Below, one piece after another: positions 1-12,300 of a stretch of DNA of 64,000 bases; position 1 is the first letter of the stretch, and each line of letters opens with the position of its first letter. Made by a program: the position numbers and the translations under genes. A model generated the notes under the pieces. That model made no database searches. It saw nothing but the letters and a program-made list of their open reading frames with translations, and was not told the origin of the DNA. Source of the stretch: Strongylocentrotus droebachiensis (Eukaryota > Echinodermata > Echinoidea > Camarodonta > Strongylocentrotidae). The stretch spans positions 124,001 to 188,000 of the forward strand of contig JAVYIG010000872.1 in NCBI GenBank assembly GCA_035222895.1, read 5' to 3'.

Positions 1-3000
1 ACGAGAGAAGGAAGCGTGTAAATTTTGTGGATTATCATTTCGCTATACACAGTTTCCTTGACAACTTTCGGTATATTTTGCATCCTAACAACATACCAAT
101 GGGAATGTTTCGGATTCCATTTACCAGAGTTCCAAAAGTATATAGTGCAAATATCCGGGATAGGGCATTACACTACTTTAATATATTTTATTATCTTGGC
201 TGCATTAGTTGGAAAACCATTTCACAATCTTAATCTAGTTCAGTTTGTTTAAACTAACGGTTGATTTTATGAGGCTACATAATTATTAACCGAGCAAAAA
301 CGTTTTGAGAAAATGACTAAATGTAGTGATTTTTGACTCTCCAACCAATTTCTAAAAGTCATGCTTTTACATTTTGTTTTCATCAGAATTGGAAAATTTT
401 GCCAGGAATGGTTAGCATGGTTGGGGGGGGGGGGCTAATATTTCCATCCATGTAGATCTACGCTATATTTAATATTTCTTTGTTATCAACACTAATTCTG
501 TTATTTGACTCTTAGATGTAACTTCTCAATAAAGCTTATATTGGCATTGGCCTTATGCATAAAGTTAAAATTTATATAGGAAATCAATCACTATAAAGGT
601 TTCGATTCTCGTCCTCGTAAAAATGTAATGGCGTTCTTGGCGTATCCATTTTTTCCTGGGGGGGGGGGGAGGAGGGGATACATCGAAACTGCACAAATAA
701 TTTAAGATAGGCTAAAGTTCAAAGTTCTGCTGACAACAAAATGTGCCGACCAAGTCTATAAAAAGACATTGTTGCCCTGGACCCCCACTCCCTTCACCGA
801 AGTTGTCATACAGTAACATAGCTAATGCTAACTTTTGTGCGTTTGAAAGGCTACTTAAGCATACGTGACAGCAGAGACAGCATACAGAGTTAATATAACC
901 TTAACATCAATAAATCAAGTTGATAATCTGGCTGAGACATTTTATTGCCTAGACCTATCTTGACTAATGATCCTCCAGGATATTATGACCATGAAAAACA
1001 AAGCTGTTCCGTGAAGTAGGGGAAACTGAGGATCTGCATGAATTAAGAACCTGTCGATTTGTGATCATGGAGAGTTGGTTGTTCACCTACAGGCGCATCC
1101 GGGGTGGAAATCGGCTGCCACCCCCAACACCTTACAGGACAAAAACTTACAAAACTTGCCTTTTGGAGCGTAAAAAGGGGTCAATGCCCCTCCCCACCAC
1201 CACCACCACCCCATGGAGACTCGGAAAAACCGGAATGATTCCGACAGAAAATAATTGAAATTTTCATTGAAAAGTGATCGTGATTTTTTGTTTGCGCCCT
1301 ATACCCCCTCCCTACCTTACACGAGTCGGCTCGGAGAGGACCGGCGGCATTCGTGACATCACATTAGTGTGGAGAAAGAGAACGGGATAATCGCCCCTAA
1401 GCACTCGATTTTGGCCCTTCATATCAACATTTCCAGGCCACATTTTAATTTTAGGCCGGTAGGTCCGCCCCTGATTGCCTAGCCGTTATACACGCCCCTT
1501 GTCCTTCTAACGGTTAAAGGAGTTTTCAATATTTTCTTTTTGTGTGTTATAATGTCACTTTATAAATCAGGCTTCTTTTGAATATTACAAAAGTATTGAT
1601 ATTGTTATTATTCTTTAACGTGCCAACATAATCAAAATCAATATGGAGAATATTATATTCTTTTGTTTTGCATTTTCCTAACAAAGCAACATTTGTCATT
1701 GTGTCCAACTCAAAGCGGGTTGGCCAAACTTTGTATATACAGATGGCTCTGGTTTGACTCACAACAAATGCGTCTGTAGACTGTAGTCAAGCTGTGAACC
1801 AAAGTCGATATCAAACGGTAAAGACTATAGATAGTGTCCCTACAGACCATAGTGTCACGTCTGTCACATGCCTTTGATATGAAATAGGTGTTTGAACTGG
1901 TACCCGTTAATCAGTTGACAAGGAACTCAGACTACGTCACTTTCCGCAAGGATCGGTGAAAATTGGGGAGAGGGGCGTCCCCGCGATTTGAAAGATGGAT
2001 CACAATACAAACAATAATATTATCTATGACGACTTTCAGTCTTATTATTATGACTCCGACATTCACTCAAAGCCCAACTTATGTTCAATATTAAATTTCA
2101 AAATATAACTCTTTGCTTTGGAAGAGACGAAAGGTACTACAAAAACGAAGAATTTATGTGCAGTGAATAATTATATAGGCGCACTAAAGCTTTTCTTCTT
2201 CCACTCGTCAGAGTTTTTGCTTGATCGGAGTAAAAAGTATTGTGACGACCCCCAAATATATGATGACCCTTTTTCTTTTTTTCCTTCTTCTTTCTTTCTT
2301 GTAAGGGGAAAATGCTAATTATGCATGCACTTCCACACTGGCTGCCCATATTTTGCATGGTTTTAATGATTTCTCTTGTCTCATCATCTGTTGGCTGTAT
2401 AAGGTATTTTATTAAACACCTACTTAAAAATGTATGTTTAAAAATTGATTCTGAAAAAATTGAATTAAGATTATTACTAGAACACGGATGTGATAGGTAT
2501 AGCCCTTTAGACATGAATGTGACCTTAGACTGATCCACACATAAATATGTGGGCGAGAAGGCATAGCAACACACCACTGTGATGCATACCACAATGCTTT
2601 TTTTTATGAAATGCCACATTCCATTTTCATAATTCAGAGAACCACGCACTCTGACGTCAGGCAAGATGGAAAAAGGGAAAGAAACCGCGATTGAAGGGTT
2701 AGGAGGGTGCGGCCAGGTCGACTTGGTTTCCAAAGCGAACTAATTAATGTATTTTCATATTATTTTGTGGCCGTCGGCATCTACATTTAGTTATGATTCT
2801 TGCCAGAGTAATCATTTTTTGCGAGGATTATTCAAGCAGGAAAAAAACTAGATAAGTTGAATATCTATTATTCGTCATGCATGATAGGAATGTCTGCCTT
2901 GAAAAGTGTATTGTGATTTCTCGTGTTGAATAGAAGGAGGTGCAGACGATATCGTGCAACTCTTGACTATATGCAGACCGTGTCATTCGTTTGCATCATT

Positions 3001-3419
3001 ATAATAATCGCTGTACTCAAACGGCCGCAGTAGATTAACCTATTGTTCAATCACGGGAACCTTTTCACTGAAGCTCAAGAAAATCAAAGCCTGTTTAGCA
3101 TCAATCTATTCTCTTACTCACTTCGTCATACGAGGAAATAAGTCATTCTTGAGGTAAAATCGAACCACGATAAAGGCCTCCACTCCCCGATCTGTTTCGC
3201 ACCACCTGTTTTTCCTCGACGGCGAACGCATATCACATCTTCGTCCGCTAACCGACACATAATAATTAGGGGAAAATCTATTTGACCTGTGCAAGCATAC
3301 AGGAGATGTACACCGGATCGTATCGAAAAGCTCTTGTCATTTTGTGAATCATTAGATAATCGCACATATCCGTTATATATTCTAAGTGTCTAATCAAAGG
3401 TCTTGGAGGAATCAAACGT
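1..3419. other. Upstream intergenic DNA, nothing recognised
   Basis: AT-rich sequence with short poly-G tracts near 423 and 659 and a CCACCA run near 1195. The open frames here are short and show no family motif. I see no gene or clear repeat structure. Confidence 0.5.
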
Positions 3420-3469
3420 TATTATAGGCCTATTTATTGTAGACGACGTGAAGAATTTTGAGGCTCAGA

Positions 3470-3520
3470 ATGTCGGCAATGTCGGACAAGGAGGCGAATA
3501 TAGCTCACGAGTTTAGACAT
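3470..3520 (+). CDS. Candidate alternative first exon of Testin
   Basis: The ATG at 3470 opens 17 codons (MSAMSDKEANIAHEFRH) that end at a perfect donor, GTAAGTAT, at 3521. The segment ends in phase 0, so it could splice directly to the Testin exon at 34700, giving an N-terminus of similar charge to the exon at 9268. The open frame continuing past the donor is a leucine-rich artefact of a pyrimidine tract. There is no homology evidence. This could be an alternative promoter's first exon, an unrelated short exon, or chance. Confidence 0.3.
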
Positions 3521-3526
3521 GTAAGT

Positions 3527-3789
3527 ATACTTCTTCTTCTTCCTCTTCTTCTTTTTTTTCTTTTTCTTTTTCTTTTTCTTCTTCTTCTTCTTCTTCTACT
3601 TCTTCTCTTCCTCCTCCGCTCCTCCTTCTCCTTCTCCTCCTCCTCCCCATCTACTTTCTTCATTTTCTCCCCTTTGGCTTTATCCTTTTCTTTCCTCATC
3701 CTCCTCCTCCTGCTCCTCCTCCTGCTCCTCCTCCTCCTCTTCCTCTTCCTCCGTTTTCCTCCTCTTCTTCTCCTTCTTCTCCTTCTTTG
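3527..3789. repeat. Pyrimidine tract of CTT/CCT triplets
   Basis: About 260 bases of nearly pure C and T on the plus strand, mostly TTC, CTT and CCT triplets, beginning six bases after a perfect GTAAGTAT donor. Both frames translate into homopolymer-like Leu/Phe or Arg/Lys sequence and are not genes. Confidence 0.9.
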
Positions 3790-4256
3790 GAATAGACTGC
3801 TTCCTTCAACACTGAAGTTTCTTGGAGAGCTTGGGAGAGAGTAGTGTATCAAGGGTGCGTGGCATGAACATTCAAAAACAAATAAATGATTCTATAGGAC
3901 AATCTGTTAGTGGTATCATGGTTATGATTATGTTAGCATGCATGCTTCCCATTGACTTTGATCTGCTCCTAAAATCGTTATTTCAACCACCCATTTAGGC
4001 ATCGCGGTTCTGTTTTTCACTCCTATATACTTCCATGTCTTTATCTCACTTTTCCCTGTCCATGCTAAACAAACACAAATCATTAGAAGTAGTACGTGTT
4101 TCAAAACCAAAACATCGTGCCTATAAAGGTTATTGAAACACAAAAAGATATCCCTTGGAGCTAAATGATTAATATAGATTTTAATTTTCCAAATTTTCTT
4201 AAAAGAATCACGCCTTTAGCCCCGACAGACGAAATGAACTATACTCATTGAATTAG

Positions 4257-4755
4257 AGGTAATACAAAGTTTTGGTATGGGGTCATGAATTTGGTTCAAA
4301 TGAACATATTGGAATCATATGCGATCCTTCAATATTCAGTGATTGTTGTCGCGGTTGAAATCGAGTCTAAAGTTAGGATATTGTAAATAATAACCTCTTT
4401 ATGTTGTATAGCTCACTCTCAAGGTCAAGATATTAATAAAGCTATAAAACAATGTTTCTTGACTAAAATCGACCGATTAGCTATTCCCGTTTGGAAATTA
4501 TATACCACAAAATATTCTGAGGTTTTCAGGGTTGCAGCTACCATTGTACGGACGTAGGCGCTATTTGAAATTTATCAAAATTTACCGGGAGCACCGGTAA
4601 ATTTTTATATTCAATTTTTCTCGAAAGCAGAAGTGTTTTAGGGGCTTAATTTACTAGAGCTTATAATACATCCACAGGGGCATCCAAATATATCAAAATT
4701 GTAAAGAATGGCTATCCACCGAATTTTCAAAAGTTCCCAAATTTGTGTATTACCT
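4257..4755 (+). mobile_element. TTAA-type MITE, copy A (intact, 499 bp)
   Basis: It begins AGGTAATACAAAGTTTTGG and ends with the imperfect inverse, TTTGTGTATTACCT. TTAG lies before it and TTAA after it, consistent with a four-base TTAA duplication with one change. The same sequence recurs inverted at 15498-16199. No coding capacity. TTAA target use is typical of piggyBac-class elements, so a non-autonomous piggyBac relative is the likeliest class, by inference. Confidence 0.75.
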
Positions 4756-5090
4756 TTAAGATTACTGTATGCATGTCTCTTAGAATGTTAGGCTTTTAAT
4801 TATTTAGGATGAAGCACACTACTGAATTCTGGCCTATGGGGAATCTGTATGACTTGTCGTACACATGCGTTGTAGAGAGTCCTATGCACATCACACAATA
4901 TATTTTCAAACATGAACGAGTTTGAAGGACATTAATGCTCGGATTTGTTGATCGCTGAATAGGAGAGAAAACAATTTCAGACAAAAGTCCTGGATATCTC
5001 CATTTTGCATAACAATCATTGTTATCGTCAACTTCCAGTAACGAGTCGATAACGCGACGTATTTTTGTGTCATCTTTGACAATAATAGTT

Positions 5091-5290
5091 TGTTTGTTTG
5101 TTTGTTTTACCTGATTGTAGAGAAAGCATTTGTATGCTTGTAAGTAAACAACTAGGGGACTAACGGCTTTAAGTCATCTCCGAAGGACTTGGTAATGAGG
5201 ATTAATGGCTTACCAAAGTGCACAAGGGTATCGAATTGATTTCGAACCCGAGACCTTCCGGTAACGAGACCACTGCTCTACCACTTTTTT
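5091..5290 (-). mobile_element. tRNA-derived SINE, minus strand
   Basis: Read on the minus strand from about 5290, it has a tRNA-like head with GTGGTAGAGCAGTGG, then GGAAGGTCTCGGGTTCGAAAT, whose GGTTCGAAAT matches a polymerase III B box (plus-strand 5238-5248). The body continues about 130 bases and ends in a CAAA-type repeat, seen as TTTG repeats at 5090-5106 on the plus strand. The cloverleaf is degenerate, so this is not a functional tRNA. Confidence 0.65.
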
Positions 5291-6643
5291 TTTTACATCA
5301 TGTAAGATATTCTGAAAATGCATCTGTTTAGTGTATTTTTTCCTTCAGGAACAGTCTGAAAAGTTTTGTAGAAATCACATACGAAAATTGTTATTTTTAA
5401 TGATTATCAACATCAATGATACTTTGTATAACAAAGCTTTAAAATAAAATATATATAATCATTTATTTCGATGCAAACTGACCAGGAAACTGACACGTTT
5501 CCCCTTTCTTAGTCAATCAGTGATAATTCCGGACGTTAGAGTTGGAATAATAAGGAAATATTTTGTGTTTCAAAATATTCTATTCATCTGTTGAATTTTA
5601 AATGCACCCCCCCCCCCCCGCCAAAAAAAAAAAAACCCAAAATGTGCATCAGTAATTTGATGAGTATAATATTATTCATCAACGAACTCAAGGAAATCAA
5701 GCGAATTTTTATCTATAGATAGGTTTATTAGTCATAATGTCATACAATTCACACAATTTTATCATGATATTAATGATTAAACATAATTATGTTGTTAAAT
5801 ATTGCATTTGCTCCCTCTCTCGTTCCCTTGTATATGCAAATCATTCTTTTCAATATCCTTCTGCGCCTCACAACAGTTTATTAGTAGATCGATGGTGCTT
5901 GAAAAGTCTTTTCTTTCTTTTTCTTTGTACATTTTCTTTGGCGAGATGGTGCTCTACCATCCTCCGTTTTAGCATCATGATGGCGAAGCCATGTTGTACG
6001 GAAGGCAAAAGGTCTTTTGAAGGCCTCTCTAAAGTCAAATATTAATTTCAAAGACTATTCTTAAGCTACTATAGCAATGACAAGAATCCAGCATGATAAA
6101 GTAATGAGCTGATACCACCTATTGCTACCCCCCCCTTTCAATATCCGACACCCCTCCAATTTCCTCAACCGTCGCGCGCTGAGTCGTAAAGAATCTTTCC
6201 TTTCGCTGCTGAGAGAGGGTACTAAGATGTCATTTCAAACCATCTGCCTGCTTGAAATATATTAGGAAAACAAATGGCGGACAAGAACTAGGTGGCTAAT
6301 CAGTATCTCTCTCCCTCTTTCAATGCAGTAACACATCGCAATGTATGTATGACTGCACAGTTAAATTCAATTTCATCGAAATACCGTTGAAATTATGTCA
6401 AGTGTACTTTGATTATGCAAGCAACATCGCTCACCAATAATAGTTGAATAATATGCTCCTTGCAACATTTAAACAGTATTTTTTTAAATTCTCGTGTCAG
6501 CCGACTCACTTTTTAAAGCAAAAGAGATATTCAATATTTTGTTACCCAAACTCGTCAATTTGACTAGAATTCACATCACCTTTAATATCGTAGATTCAAA
6601 CTAATAGCACTTAGCAGTGTCCTAATGACTATCAGAGAATCAA

Positions 6644-6684
6644 ATTTACGAGAATCTATTCATTTTGAATAGATTCTCGTAAAT
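6644..6684. repeat. Perfect 19-bp hairpin with TTT loop
   Basis: Arms at 6644-6662 and 6666-6684 are exact reverse complements around TTT. There is no T-run after it and it is too short for a usual microRNA precursor. Role unknown. Confidence 0.85.
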
Positions 6685-7300
6685 GTCCCTGGTACGAGTT
6701 TTTCTGTTAAAAGTGAAAAGGTTGTATGTATATTTGAATTTTTTTAATCGTATCATATAAGTAGCATCATTATTGTGAGTTATCTGATGGAACCCATTAT
6801 GGAGTCAGAACTGAGAAATTGAATACCATAGAGTAACTCTAATTTATCTCCTGTCATATTTCATGATCTGCCGTTGGAAAAGGAAATGGAATAATGTGTT
6901 TTGCTTAAATCGTATAGGCCTACCTACACGTGTCGTCTTCATGGTGCCAAGTAAATAGTAATTATGGGGAGAAGAAATCCACAAAAATAACATTGTCTGT
7001 TCTGACGTCACACCGAAAAACTGTGTCTAGAGCTGAGTGTTTTTTTTTAATAGGGGGGGGGGGGGTGAACAAGCGAACGATGTTGTTGTTGTTGCGGTTA
7101 ATGGCGTTTCCATCGTCATTCGATGATTTCCGCCAGGCAATGTGAGAGGGCGTAGTTACTGGTCCTCTCTTAATACTTTTACTGTTGGATCGACGATAGC
7201 CTAGTGGCGTTGTGTTGTGCAATTAACAATGTCAACGAGCAATTAACAACGAGCATAGGTTTTACCATTTTATTTCAATACCATGGTAGTGTACGTGTCC

Positions 7301-8076
7301 GGGATGCGCATATTTTTTTTACACAACTGTTTAGCCACTTCAGTCAAATATACTGTGCAAACGACTAGAGACAGAGTCTAGCATTACCCTTCGCAGTTTT
7401 GTTGGATTGCTGGAGCTGTACATAACTGTGTACATACTCGTTATTTGTTTCGGGTTAAATCTATCCTCTTTCATTATGTATTTCTGTGTTCTCCTTCAAT
7501 CTATCCTCTTCTCTTTTGTCATGTATTTCTATTTTTCTCTTCAATCTATCCTTTTTCTCCTTCGTTATATATTTCTTTGTTTTTCCTCCAATCTATCCCC
7601 ATGCAAAGTTCTCCCTCGTTATGTATTTCTTTTGTTCTCCTTTATTCTAAACCTCTTCTCTTTTGTTTTATGTATTTCTTTGTTTTTCCTTCAATCTATC
7701 ATTTTCTCCTTCGTCATCTATTTCTTTAATTGTTTTAATCTGATAGATTCCCTTTCTCCTTCTTTATTGTATTTCCCTGTTTTTCCTTAGTCTAGATCTA
7801 TGATCCTCTTAGCTCTTGAATTATGTATTTCTATGTTCTTCCTTTGACTTATCCTCTTCTCTTTCCTTATGTATTTCATTCTTTTTCCTTCTCCATATCC
7901 TCTCCACTATCCTTGTTTTCCCCCTTAATTTCTATCATCTTCCCTTCCCTGGGTGTACAGTGGTGTACGTGCTTAAACATAGTGCGCTGACGACATAGAC
8001 TCTTTCACCAGAGCACTTCTTGGAATTTTTTCGCGAAAATGGCTAAACAGTTGTGTAAAAAAAATATGCGCATCCC
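7301..8076. mobile_element. Foldback element with 37-bp perfect ends and internal minisatellite
   Basis: 7301-7337 (beginning GGGATGCGCATA) is the exact reverse complement of 8040-8076. Between them, about 7449-7900 is a pyrimidine-rich minisatellite with units near 45-65 bases built on TTCAATCTATCCTCTTCTC and ATGTATTTCTTTG. The open frames in it are repeat artefacts rich in Phe, Leu and Ser. Long inverted ends around a tandem-repeat core fit a foldback-type element. No transposase is present. Confidence 0.8.
7449..7900. repeat. Minisatellite inside the foldback element
   Basis: At least seven degenerate repeats of a unit containing CAATCTATCC, CTTYTC and TATGTATTTCT. The units vary in length through loss of the middle part. 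Confidence 0.75.
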
Positions 8077-8645
8077 GCCGAAGAGCTCAGTAATAGATAA
8101 GTGATTCTTATGAAATGAATTGAACAGCGCCATCACATCATTTTCAACTCGAAGAAGATAGAAAAAAGAGGATGTAAAATTGTCTTATATTAGGAGTTCA
8201 ATTGCGAATATAGTAAACGTAGACGTAATACATGTATTTTGTTTCTTTTCTGCACATAAATGCATTCAGTTGCACGACAGTTATTGACCCACAAAATACA
8301 CAAATTGTTAATAAGGGCCAATAGGGTGAGGGGGAGGGGGGGTGGGTATACCGTGTCAAATTATGATCATGATGTTTTAAACCATATCCTTCATTTGCGT
8401 GTGACACTGAAACGATCACATGCCATATAAAGTAACATTCACTGATCATTAACGAGGTTAAAGGTAATTTCCGTTTAATCATAATTATAAGGAGGCCTAT
8501 ACATTACTATCAATATTCTTCCTGTTCTTGTTATTTTTTAACGATTGTCCCAACACAACCAACATCCCGACATCTCCATCAGTAAAATACTACATTAATC
8601 AATTACACCCAGACAACTAGTAACTACCACATTGATACCCCCCCC

Positions 8646-8681
<36 letters not shown>

Positions 8682-8744
8682 ACTGGATATGTCGCGGATC
8701 CAGGATTCTCTTGGAAAATGTATGCACATTTTTTTCCTTTTGTG

Positions 8745-8779
8745 GCTGGTGTTGGTGTTCTCACAACACCAACACCAGC
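8745..8779. repeat. Perfect 15-bp hairpin (GGTGTT-rich)
   Basis: GCTGGTGTTGGTGTT at 8745-8759 and its exact reverse complement at 8765-8779 enclose a five-base loop. It lies just after a 37-base A run and before the candidate Testin promoter. Confidence 0.85.
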
Positions 8780-8819
8780 TGGATTGACTGAGGGCAAGTG
8801 CTTCCTGCACCCCATTGGA

Positions 8820-9267
8820 TCCGTCAGTAAGCTGTTTCGGGGGACCTTACTGAATCTAGTTTTACGGTAGTTGTCCGGGAGGCATCCGAAGTAGTCCGGG
8901 GTGATAAGTAATCAGTCCGGGGGTAAATTCGCGCGTATCTGCGGGTGCTCCCCATATATTCATGTATTATGTACCGTACGTAAGTACGCGAATACATGTG
9001 TGAGCTGGGCTGAGATGACTGTTGATGAGACGCGAACTTGGCGAGCATCTCGCTTCCAGTTTTTATGAATATATTTCTCTTCGATTTCATTTGTTTTACT
9101 ACTGTGATCAATATAAAGGACTTAGATGGTGAATGTGCTTATAGTGGAATTATACTAGCTGTGCTTATTCGCAATACCCCCGAAATTATTATTCAATCAC
9201 ATCTGTACGTCTTGGAGTTCGAGCTGTTGCTTTCAGTTATCGTAGCCGAGCGTCTGGCGGAGAAACG
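8820..9267 (+). promoter_or_regulatory. Candidate Testin promoter and 5' UTR
   Basis: The stretch just upstream of the ATG at 9268 has more CpG and G+C than its surroundings (for example near 8850-8960 and 9230-9270). It has a TATA-like ATATAAAGG at 9111-9119, about 150 bases before the start codon. There is no transcript evidence and the transcription start is unknown. Confidence 0.3.
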
Positions 9268-9372
9268 ATGGCAGAGACCGAAGTCAGTCAAGGACTGGAC
9301 ACGACAGATGGGGATTTGGATACATCGGATGCATACGACAGTATACGTGAGATTGATACGAGCAAGAAAGAG
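9268..9372 (+). CDS. TES: Testin candidate exon 1 (start codon, 35 residues)
   Basis: The ATG at 9268 has A at -3 and G at +4, a strong initiation context. It opens a 35-codon acidic segment beginning [11 protein letters not shown] and ending TSKKE. A possible donor at 9373 (GTTCGT, weak) leaves phase 0, which matches the phase-0 acceptor at 34699. The joined protein reads TSKKE then VTLGHE, like the short charged lead-in of other testins. The local sequence has more CpG than its surroundings. Doubts are the non-consensus donor and the 25.3-kb intron that follows. The alternative start exon at 3470-3520 has a better donor. Confidence 0.55.
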
Positions 9373-12300
9373 GTTCGTTTAAACTCTGAGCTATGGATAG
9401 CTTCTGAAAGTTGCAGCTGCTTTTTACTCTATAATCCATACAGTTAGTGGCTGAGCTTCATTTGTATGAAAATGACACATTTTACATCTCATATCTTAGA
9501 AATATGAAGAAAAAATAAAAGAAGATCATTAAATAAGACTTTAGTTCTATAAAATAGTTCCACCTGCCTGGCATATATATATATGGGTACACCGTTTGCT
9601 GTACACTATGAGATGATGAATATTCTGTTTATAATATAATATGACCTGAAAATGAAGAGAAAAACTTGAAATCTTTGCAACAGGAAAATTTTACGAACGA
9701 CGGGGAGATTGCCGATCCAGCTATAGCGCTAGCCGGAAAAGCGACAGTAAAATATGGTATCACCCGTACCCGAGAGGACAAAATAGAAAGTTAATTTATT
9801 CATGTGCCCCAGCATGCCGTTTATTAAAGGCAATCCAATCTTAAGTTCATTTGTATGAAAGCAGAAAAATAAAAGAAATGGAATTGCGAAAGTTTAAATA
9901 AGTTGGAACAATGAGGCCAAATAACAAAAATAATGTGTTTCTCGTCTGAACTTTTATAAAAAAAAGAAGGAGGCAGGGCATTACTATTTACCATTTTGCA
10001 ATTTTTTTATTTTTTTTACTTAAATGGCTGCCATGCTTAATTAAAGCTGGCCAAGTCTATTTAATTTATTCACAGATGTTGAGCTATGTGAGTATACTGA
10101 TGCAATGTATGAAAAAACAAATGATATGTATCAATTTAGAAGCTATTTAAACAAACTAAACCACAGCTTTTTTCTTATGAATAGAGATAGTAAGCGGGCA
10201 GCTGGGACGAGAAAAACTTAATTTTTGTTATTTGGCCAATTAAAATAGATGCTGCTTATAAGTATCGGCTTGCATGGTGATGTAGATATAGTCAGTAAAC
10301 TTATGGTTGCACCGTATCCATGGTGCAACCATGATAACTTGAACAGTGAATTGTGACATAGTCAGGGACACCTCTCCAGTTTGTCTGACCAATATGCTGG
10401 AAATATAAGTCTGCATTGATTTCACACTCTGTCCTTGGGTTTGTGTATACAGTGATCAAGATTAAATATAGGCTATCATCTCACCTTAGTGACCTTAAAG
10501 TTGCCTCCCCCTCAAATGTTTGTTTTAGTACAGAATAGAACCTACACCCACTAGAGATCTACATGTACAAGTATCCATACAATTTTTAAAACTTAATTGG
10601 AGAATGTGTGTATATTTCAATAGATAACAGAGAATTACTCTTTAAAGAGGCAGTACTTTGTGATAGTAGTTCTATGTAATAGATGTACATTGTGTACATG
10701 TAGGTGTTGGTCAGCTTTGAATACTGTGGAGCAAGGGGACATTGGGTATTTTGTATCGCAATTCATGCCGTGCATGTTATATCTAATGATTCTAATCATA
10801 CATGTACAGGCACATACTTCTACAGCAAACCCAGTGTTTAGTTGCTTTCACCTGATGCATCATGGGAAAAGGTTGACAAAAATGTCATCTATGGCATTGT
10901 GATATACCCAAAGATGTGTGGGGGTTTACGGTAATCAGATTTTTGGGTAGTGAAGGTTTGAAGGCCTAAAAATGCCATTTGTATTGATTATTGTCCAAAA
11001 TCATACCAAACTTTCAGTCAGAATCAATTGATAGTTGCATTGTAACATCAAATTTGCGCTGATATCAGTACAATCTATCCCTTAATTCCCTTTGAATGAA
11101 TTTACACAGTTCGGACCACTTTGGTCATTTTGATCGAGAGCTGAAAAATTGGCCTGTAACGGCTTGCCGGTCGGGGCGCTGTTAGTTGTGAATTTATCCT
11201 ATATTAAGAGCAGGAAGTCTGCACATTGGAAAATAATGATAATAGTTCAATCTTGTAAAACGCATTTCAGGACCGCAGGCCTTCTCAAAGTGCTTTACAG
11301 ATATATATTATTACCCTGGTCATTGGATTCAGGCTTACCCGCACACAATGTATGCACATTTTCCACTCCCTGGAGAAACTCTTACAGTAGGCCCATTCAA
11401 ACAGCCCCCCAAACCATTTTGAAAAACCATCAAGTTTTTTTTCACTGCCTTTTGCACTGCTGGAAAAACCCATAAGAATCTGTCAGTGTTTCATCATAAT
11501 TCTGTTTTTTTGCGTTTGTAAGTTCAGCACATGCACCACTTGACTAAAAATAAGAATCATTCACGGATGTTTTGAGAGCAAGTATTTAAAAATATACACT
11601 GCAAAAACCTGTGAAATTTCTGCCGGGGTTTAAAACCATACTCCAAACTAGTATTACTCCAAACAGTCCAGAGAATTTTATTACAAAAAAAAAATTGTGT
11701 GTGTTTACTGGTACACGTTAGATGTAGTTGCTTAGAAACTCTTGCTTGCACTGTAAATACAGCTAGTGTCTCCAGTTTAGTAAATTCATGCAGCGCTTCC
11801 CCAAAGTCAGTGTGATACTTCATGAGGATAAGATTTGAAAACAAGATTATCCAGTACCTCCCTCTGTCAGGAAAAATCTAATCAGCTTGACATCAGAGAC
11901 AACCATGTTTTGCCTTGGGCTAATAGGCAGTGTAGATTTGTAAATCAATTTGTTCATTTACCTGTCTGTACTTAACTTTGCATCTCCTGTGTTGTATATC
12001 CAGGTAGATGTATTGCTAAAGTTGTTGTAGATTGTGGTTGGAAAATGATTGATTTGCATGTGAATTGTGAAAATCCACCCCACCCTCAGAAGAAGAAAAA
12101 AATGTATTCATTAATATAGAAAATAGCAAAATAACAGATGGTATAGCATTACTTCAGCCTTGAGGAAGTTGAGAATGTATTATAATACCATGATGTAAAT
12201 TCATTTTCCCATGATTGAATTTGTGCAACCATACACATTGAGCAACCTTGACTTAATTGTTATATTTGAAGAAGCTCATTTAGATAAATTGAATCATTTC

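Noticed and set aside
25..252. 75-codon hydrophobic frame at the left edge
   Set aside because: Too short, AT-rich, no family match recognised and no upstream context available.
3458..3852. Leucine-rich plus frame (128 codons) and arginine-rich minus frame (115 codons)
   Set aside because: Products of a CTT/CCT tract, with no domain. Only the 17 codons before the GTAAGT donor are kept as a candidate exon.
5218..5286. Functional tRNA gene
   Set aside because: Only the B box and part of the D arm match. No acceptor stem or clean anticodon arm can be formed, so it is a SINE head.
7407..7998. Phe/Leu/Ser-rich frames resembling membrane proteins
   Set aside because: Repeat artefacts of the minisatellite inside the foldback element.
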